From JBPCOB01 sp051000715 (lineage in GTDB: Bacteria; Actinomycetota; Actinomycetes; JALYNC01): 23,164 nucleotides of DNA. Both the position numbers and the translations under genes were made by a program. The DNA is taken from the NCBI GenBank assembly GCA_051000715.1, contig JBPCOB010000043.1:1-23164 (forward strand), read 5' to 3'. Shown here piece by piece: positions 20,078-23,164 of the stretch; the first letter of the stretch is position 1; each line of letters begins with the position of its first letter. The notes below the pieces were generated by a model. The model saw nothing but the letters and a program-made list of their open reading frames with translations, had not been told where the DNA came from and did not search any database.

Positions 20078-22777
20078 ATGTCCTCGCCGGCGGAGCGGTA
20101 CGCCGCGAGCCGGGCCCGGGCACGCCGCCCGCAGCTGGCCACCTTCGCCGCGAGCTACCCGTTCGGCCTGGACCCGTTCCAACTGGCGGCCTGCGAGGCG
20201 CTGGAGGACGGCGAGGGCGTGCTCGTGGCCGCACCGACCGGGGCCGGCAAGACGGTGGTGGGCGAGTTCGCGGTCCACCTGGCGCTCGCCGAGGGGCGCA
20301 AGTGCTTCTACACCACACCGATCAAGGCGCTGTCCAACCAGAAGTACGCCGATCTGGTGGCTCGGCACGGTATCCGCAACGTGGGGTTGCTGACCGGCGA
20401 CAACTCCGTCAACGGCGAGGCACCGGTGGTGGTCATGACCACCGAGGTCCTCCGCAACATGCTATACGCCGGCTCGGACACCTTGCGGGGCCTCGGCTTC
20501 GTGGTGATGGACGAGGTGCACTACCTCTCCGACCGATTCCGCGGCCCGGTGTGGGAGGAGGTGATCCTGCACCTGTCGGGCGACGTACGTCTGGTGTCGC
20601 TGTCGGCCACCGTCTCCAACGCCGAGGAGTTCGCCGACTGGCTGGTCACCGTCCGCGGCCACACCCGCGTGATCGTCGAGGAGCACCGGCCGGTGCCGCT
20701 GTGGCAGCACGTGCTGGCGGGGACTCGGCTCTACGAGCTCTTCGTCGATGAGGGCGCCCGCGAGGTCAACCCGGCGCTGCTGCGGCTGGCAAGGGAGGAG
20801 GCCCGGTTCGCCCCGGCGGTCCGACCCGCCCGGGGCCGGGCCCGGGGAGTGGTCGGGGTGCCCAGCCGGGCCGAGGTGGTGGAGCGCCTCGACACCGAGG
20901 GGCTGCTGCCCGCGATCACCTTCATCTTCAGCCGGGCCGGCTGCGACGCAGCGGTGCTGCAGTGCCTGCGGGCCGGCATGCGGCTGAACTCGCCGGCCGA
21001 GCGTGATCAGGTGCGCGCGCACGTCGAGCGCCGTACCGCCGAGCTGCCCGAGGAGGACCTGCGCGTCCTGGGCTACTGGGAGTGGCTGGACGGGCTCGAG
21101 CGCGGCGTGGCCGCCCACCACGCCGGGATGCTGCCGACCTTCAAGGAGGTGGTGGAGGAGCTGTTCGTGGAGGGAGTGGTCAAGGCGGTCTTCGCCACCG
21201 AGACCCTGGCGCTCGGGATCAACATGCCGGCCCGCTCTGTGGTGCTAGAGAGGCTCACCAAGTGGAACGGCGAGACCCACGCCGACGTGACCCCCGGGGA
21301 GTACACCCAGCTGACCGGGAGGGCGGGTCGCCGCGGCATCGACATCGAGGGCCACGCCGTGGTCCTGTGGACCCCCACGCTCGACCCGCTGGCGCTGGCC
21401 GGGCTGGCCTCCACCCGGACCTACCCCCTGCGGTCGAGCTTCCGTCCGTCGTACAACATGGCCGTCAACCTGGTCGGCACGGTCGGGCGCGCGCGGGCGC
21501 GGACCCTGCTGGAGTCCTCCTTCGCCCAGTTCCAGGCCGACCGCTCGGTGGTCGGGCTGGCCCGCCAGGTCCGGCGCAACACCGACGCGCTGGCGGGCTA
21601 CCTGGGGGCGATGACCTGCTCGCGGGGCGACTTCGCCGAGTACGCCGCGCTGCGTCGAGCGGTCTCTGAGCGAGAATCGGCGCTGGCCCGGGAGGGAGCG
21701 GCCAGCCGCCGGGCGTCGGCGGTGGCCTCGTTGGAGAAGCTGCGCCCGGGGGATGTGATCCGGGTGCCGGCCGGCCGGCGATCCGGGCTCGCCGTCGTCC
21801 TTGAGCCCGGCCTGCCGGCCGGACCCGAGGGACCGCGCCCGACCGTGCTGACCGCTGACCGGCAGGTACGCCGGCTGTCCACCGTGGACTTTCCGACGCC
21901 GGTGGCGCCACTCGGCACCGTCCGGGTGCCGCGCTCGTTCAACGCCCGCTCGCCGCAGGCCCGTCGCGACCTGGCCTCCTCCCTGCGCGCTCGGGCGCTG
22001 GACGGGTCCTCCGACCGGCCGCAGGGTCGGCGCTCCGCGGCAGCGGACGACGCCGAGCTCGGCCGGCTGCGGGCCGCGCTGCGCGCTCATCCCTGTGCCG
22101 GCTGCCCGGATCGGGAGGAGCACAGCCGGTGGGCGGAGCGGCACGAGCGGCTGGCCCGCGACACGGCGGCGCTGGAGCGGAAAGTGGAAGGCCGCACCAA
22201 CACGCTGGCGCGCACCTTTGACCGGATCTGCGCCGTGCTGGTGGAGCTAAGCTACCTCGACGGGAACGCGGTGACCCCCGCGGGAGAGCGGCTGGCCAGG
22301 CTCTACACGGAGTCCGACCTGCTGGCCGCCGAATGCCTACGCAACGGGCTCTGGGACGGGCTCAACCCGGCTGAGCTCGCCGCCTGTGTCTCGACCCTCG
22401 TCTTCGAAGGGCGCCGGCCGGACGAGGCGTCGTCCCGGCTGCCCGGCGGCCGGGTCCGCGAGGTGCTCGGTGAGATGGTGCGGCTCTGGCGCGACCTGGA
22501 GTCGCTCGAGTCCACGCACCGGCTGAGCACCCTTCGGGAGCCCGACCTCGGCTTCGCGCTCGCGGCGTACCGGTGGGCGTCGGGGCAGCGCCTCGACGCC
22601 GTGCTGGCCGAGACCGACCTCGCTCCCGGCGACTTCGTCCGCTGGATGAAGCAGCTGATCGACCTGCTCGGCCAGCTGGCCGACGTCGCGGCGGCGGGCA
22701 GCCCGCTTGCAGGTATCTCGCGGGCCGCCGTGTCGGGTCTGCGGCGCGGGGTGGTTGCGTACAGCTCGGTGGCTTGA
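20078..22777 (+). CDS. helY: DEVH-box Ski2-like RNA/DNA helicase HelY
   Basis: An 899-residue superfamily 2 helicase of the Ski2/Mtr4-like group, whose substrate in bacteria is not settled (Rv2092c is the mycobacterial relative). Motifs in order: the Q-region FGLDPFQLAACEAL (about 29-42), Walker A APTGAGKT at 52-59, motif Ia TTPIKALSNQKY, the DEVH box at 145-148, motif III SLSATVSN, the TFIFSRAGCDAA strand near 281, the HHAGMLP and ATETLALGINMPAR motifs, and motif VI QLTGRAGRRGID (411-422). The long C-terminal part includes a beta-barrel-like insertion (about 550-620) and a DSHCT-type helical end (about 715-895). ATG 20078 is set by the -10 box six bases upstream. It is usually next to tatC in Actinobacteria. 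Confidence 0.95.
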   Translation: MSSPAERYAASRARARRPQLATFAASYPFGLDPFQLAACEALEDGEGVLVAAPTGAGKTVVGEFAVHLALAEGRKCFYTTPIKALSNQKYADLVARHGIRNVGLLTGDNSVNGEAPVVVMTTEVLRNMLYAGSDTLRGLGFVVMDEVHYLSDRFRGPVWEEVILHLSGDVRLVSLSATVSNAEEFADWLVTVRGHTRVIVEEHRPVPLWQHVLAGTRLYELFVDEGAREVNPALLRLAREEARFAPAVRPARGRARGVVGVPSRAEVVERLDTEGLLPAITFIFSRAGCDAAVLQCLRAGMRLNSPAERDQVRAHVERRTAELPEEDLRVLGYWEWLDGLERGVAAHHAGMLPTFKEVVEELFVEGVVKAVFATETLALGINMPARSVVLERLTKWNGETHADVTPGEYTQLTGRAGRRGIDIEGHAVVLWTPTLDPLALAGLASTRTYPLRSSFRPSYNMAVNLVGTVGRARARTLLESSFAQFQADRSVVGLARQVRRNTDALAGYLGAMTCSRGDFAEYAALRRAVSERESALAREGAASRRASAVASLEKLRPGDVIRVPAGRRSGLAVVLEPGLPAGPEGPRPTVLTADRQVRRLSTVDFPTPVAPLGTVRVPRSFNARSPQARRDLASSLRARALDGSSDRPQGRRSAAADDAELGRLRAALRAHPCAGCPDREEHSRWAERHERLARDTAALERKVEGRTNTLARTFDRICAVLVELSYLDGNAVTPAGERLARLYTESDLLAAECLRNGLWDGLNPAELAACVSTLVFEGRRPDEASSRLPGGRVREVLGEMVRLWRDLESLESTHRLSTLREPDLGFALAAYRWASGQRLDAVLAETDLAPGDFVRWMKQLIDLLGQLADVAAAGSPLAGISRAAVSGLRRGVVAYSSVA

Positions 22778-22782
22778 GGCTC

Positions 22783-22800
22783 GGCGTGGAAACACCAGCC
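22783..22800 (+). terminator. Weak candidate hairpin after helY
   Basis: GGCGTG, the tetraloop GAAA and CACCAGCC form a short stem with a two-base bulge, starting five bases after the helY stop. There is no T-tract and the stem is small. Confidence 0.25.
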
Positions 22801-22810
22801 GCCGGTCTAC

Positions 22811-23164
22811 ATGGGTAACCGGGTGACTCCTGGCTACCGACTTGTCTTGGCACCTCCACCGGTCCCGGATTACCTGCGTCTCCGGCAGGAAGCGGGGCTG
22901 TTGCCGAAGACCGAGGCGCAGGCCACGGCTGCGCTACCTGGCAGTTGGGCTGCCTGCCATGTCGTGGCGGAAGGCGGAGGGGAGGTCGTTGGCATGGGCC
23001 GCCTGCTCGGGGATGGGGGCTGGTACTTCCACGTCGCCGACATGGCGGTTCTTCCTGCGCACCAGCGGCGCGGTTTGGGCGACGCGATACTCGGTGCCCT
23101 GCTGAACCGCGTGCGGGAAGTGGCTCCCCCCGGCGCTTACGTCAACCTGCTCACGGACCCGCCT
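22811..23164 (+). CDS. GNAT-family N-acetyltransferase, 3' end cut by window
   Basis: The frame from ATG 22811 stays open to the last base (118 residues seen). The sequence fits the GNAT fold, which transfers an acetyl group from acetyl-CoA to an amine. Residues 52-67 (VAEGGGEVVGMGRLLG) form the central strands, 72-80 (YFHVADMAV) the strand before the cofactor site, and LPAHQRRGLGDAILGALL (81-98) contains the QRRGLG acetyl-CoA pyrophosphate-binding loop. The substrate cannot be inferred. GTG 22823 is an alternative start; neither has a clear ribosome site. The C-terminal part lies outside the window. Confidence 0.8.
   Translation, partial: MGNRVTPGYRLVLAPPPVPDYLRLRQEAGLLPKTEAQATAALPGSWAACHVVAEGGGEVVGMGRLLGDGGWYFHVADMAVLPAHQRRGLGDAILGALLNRVREVAPPGAYVNLLTDPP

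Noticed and set aside
1..23164. CRISPR arrays, tRNA/rRNA genes, insertion sequences, attachment sites and riboswitches
   Set aside because: None was seen by eye: no regularly spaced repeats, no transposase or integrase-type product, and no gaps large enough for most RNA genes. A covariance-model search for small RNAs was not possible.

Overview
The window is a high-GC, gene-dense piece of an actinobacterial chromosome. It carries the complete Pup-proteasome locus: the ring ATPase ARC/Mpa, Dop, Pup, both 20S core subunits PrcB and PrcA, the ligase PafA, and the paired WYL regulators PafB and PafC. Around it are genes that commonly flank this locus in Actinobacteria (a RecB-like Fe-S nuclease, TrmI, TatA, TatC and the HelY helicase). 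The GTG starts, GC-rich third positions and TANNNT-type -10 boxes fit Actinobacteria. An endonuclease VII-like gene between pup and prcB argues against Mycobacterium, but I cannot name a genus. No stretch longer than about 125 bases lacks a gene, and I see no tRNA, rRNA, CRISPR array, insertion sequence or phage gene.

Layout. 1-871: the tail of a membrane-anchored protein and a class E/F-type sortase. 880-3005: the RecB-like nuclease (minus) and a homogentisate dioxygenase-like gene (plus) diverge from one promoter region. 3059-8545: a site-2 protease with CBS domains, trmI, mpa and dop, all on plus. 8615-9508: a minus-strand coiled-coil protein, convergent with dop and divergent from pup. 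9600-13810: pup, an HNH/endonuclease VII-like gene, prcB, prcA, a ChaB/Rho-N-type small protein and pafA. 13826-16526: a minus-strand pair (FAD oxidoreductase, then a DUF3866-like protein) that separates pafA from pafB. 16648-22777: pafB, pafC, a small membrane protein, tatA, tatC and helY. 22811-end: a truncated GNAT acetyltransferase.

How the genes work together. PafA joins the C-terminal Glu of Pup to lysines of target proteins. Mpa recognises Pup through its coiled coil, unfolds the target and feeds it into the PrcA/PrcB barrel. Dop removes Pup. Pup here already ends in Gly-Gly-Glu, so it needs no deamidation before ligation. In mycobacteria PafB/PafC activate the LexA-independent DNA-damage response. 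That makes the nearby DNA-processing genes (RecB-like nuclease, endonuclease VII-like protein, HelY) worth noting, though a functional link is inference.

What stands out. (1) Seven genes have a TANNNT box exactly 6 or 7 bases before the start codon, which predicts leaderless mRNAs. Genes with a clear Shine-Dalgarno site instead have their -10 box 29-38 bases upstream. (2) The endonuclease VII-like gene overlaps prcB by 49 bases and seems to carry an extra 26-residue zinc-knuckle repeat. (3) A ChaB/Rho-N-like protein is embedded between prcA and pafA. The core system is well known; these accessory features are the best leads for something less described.
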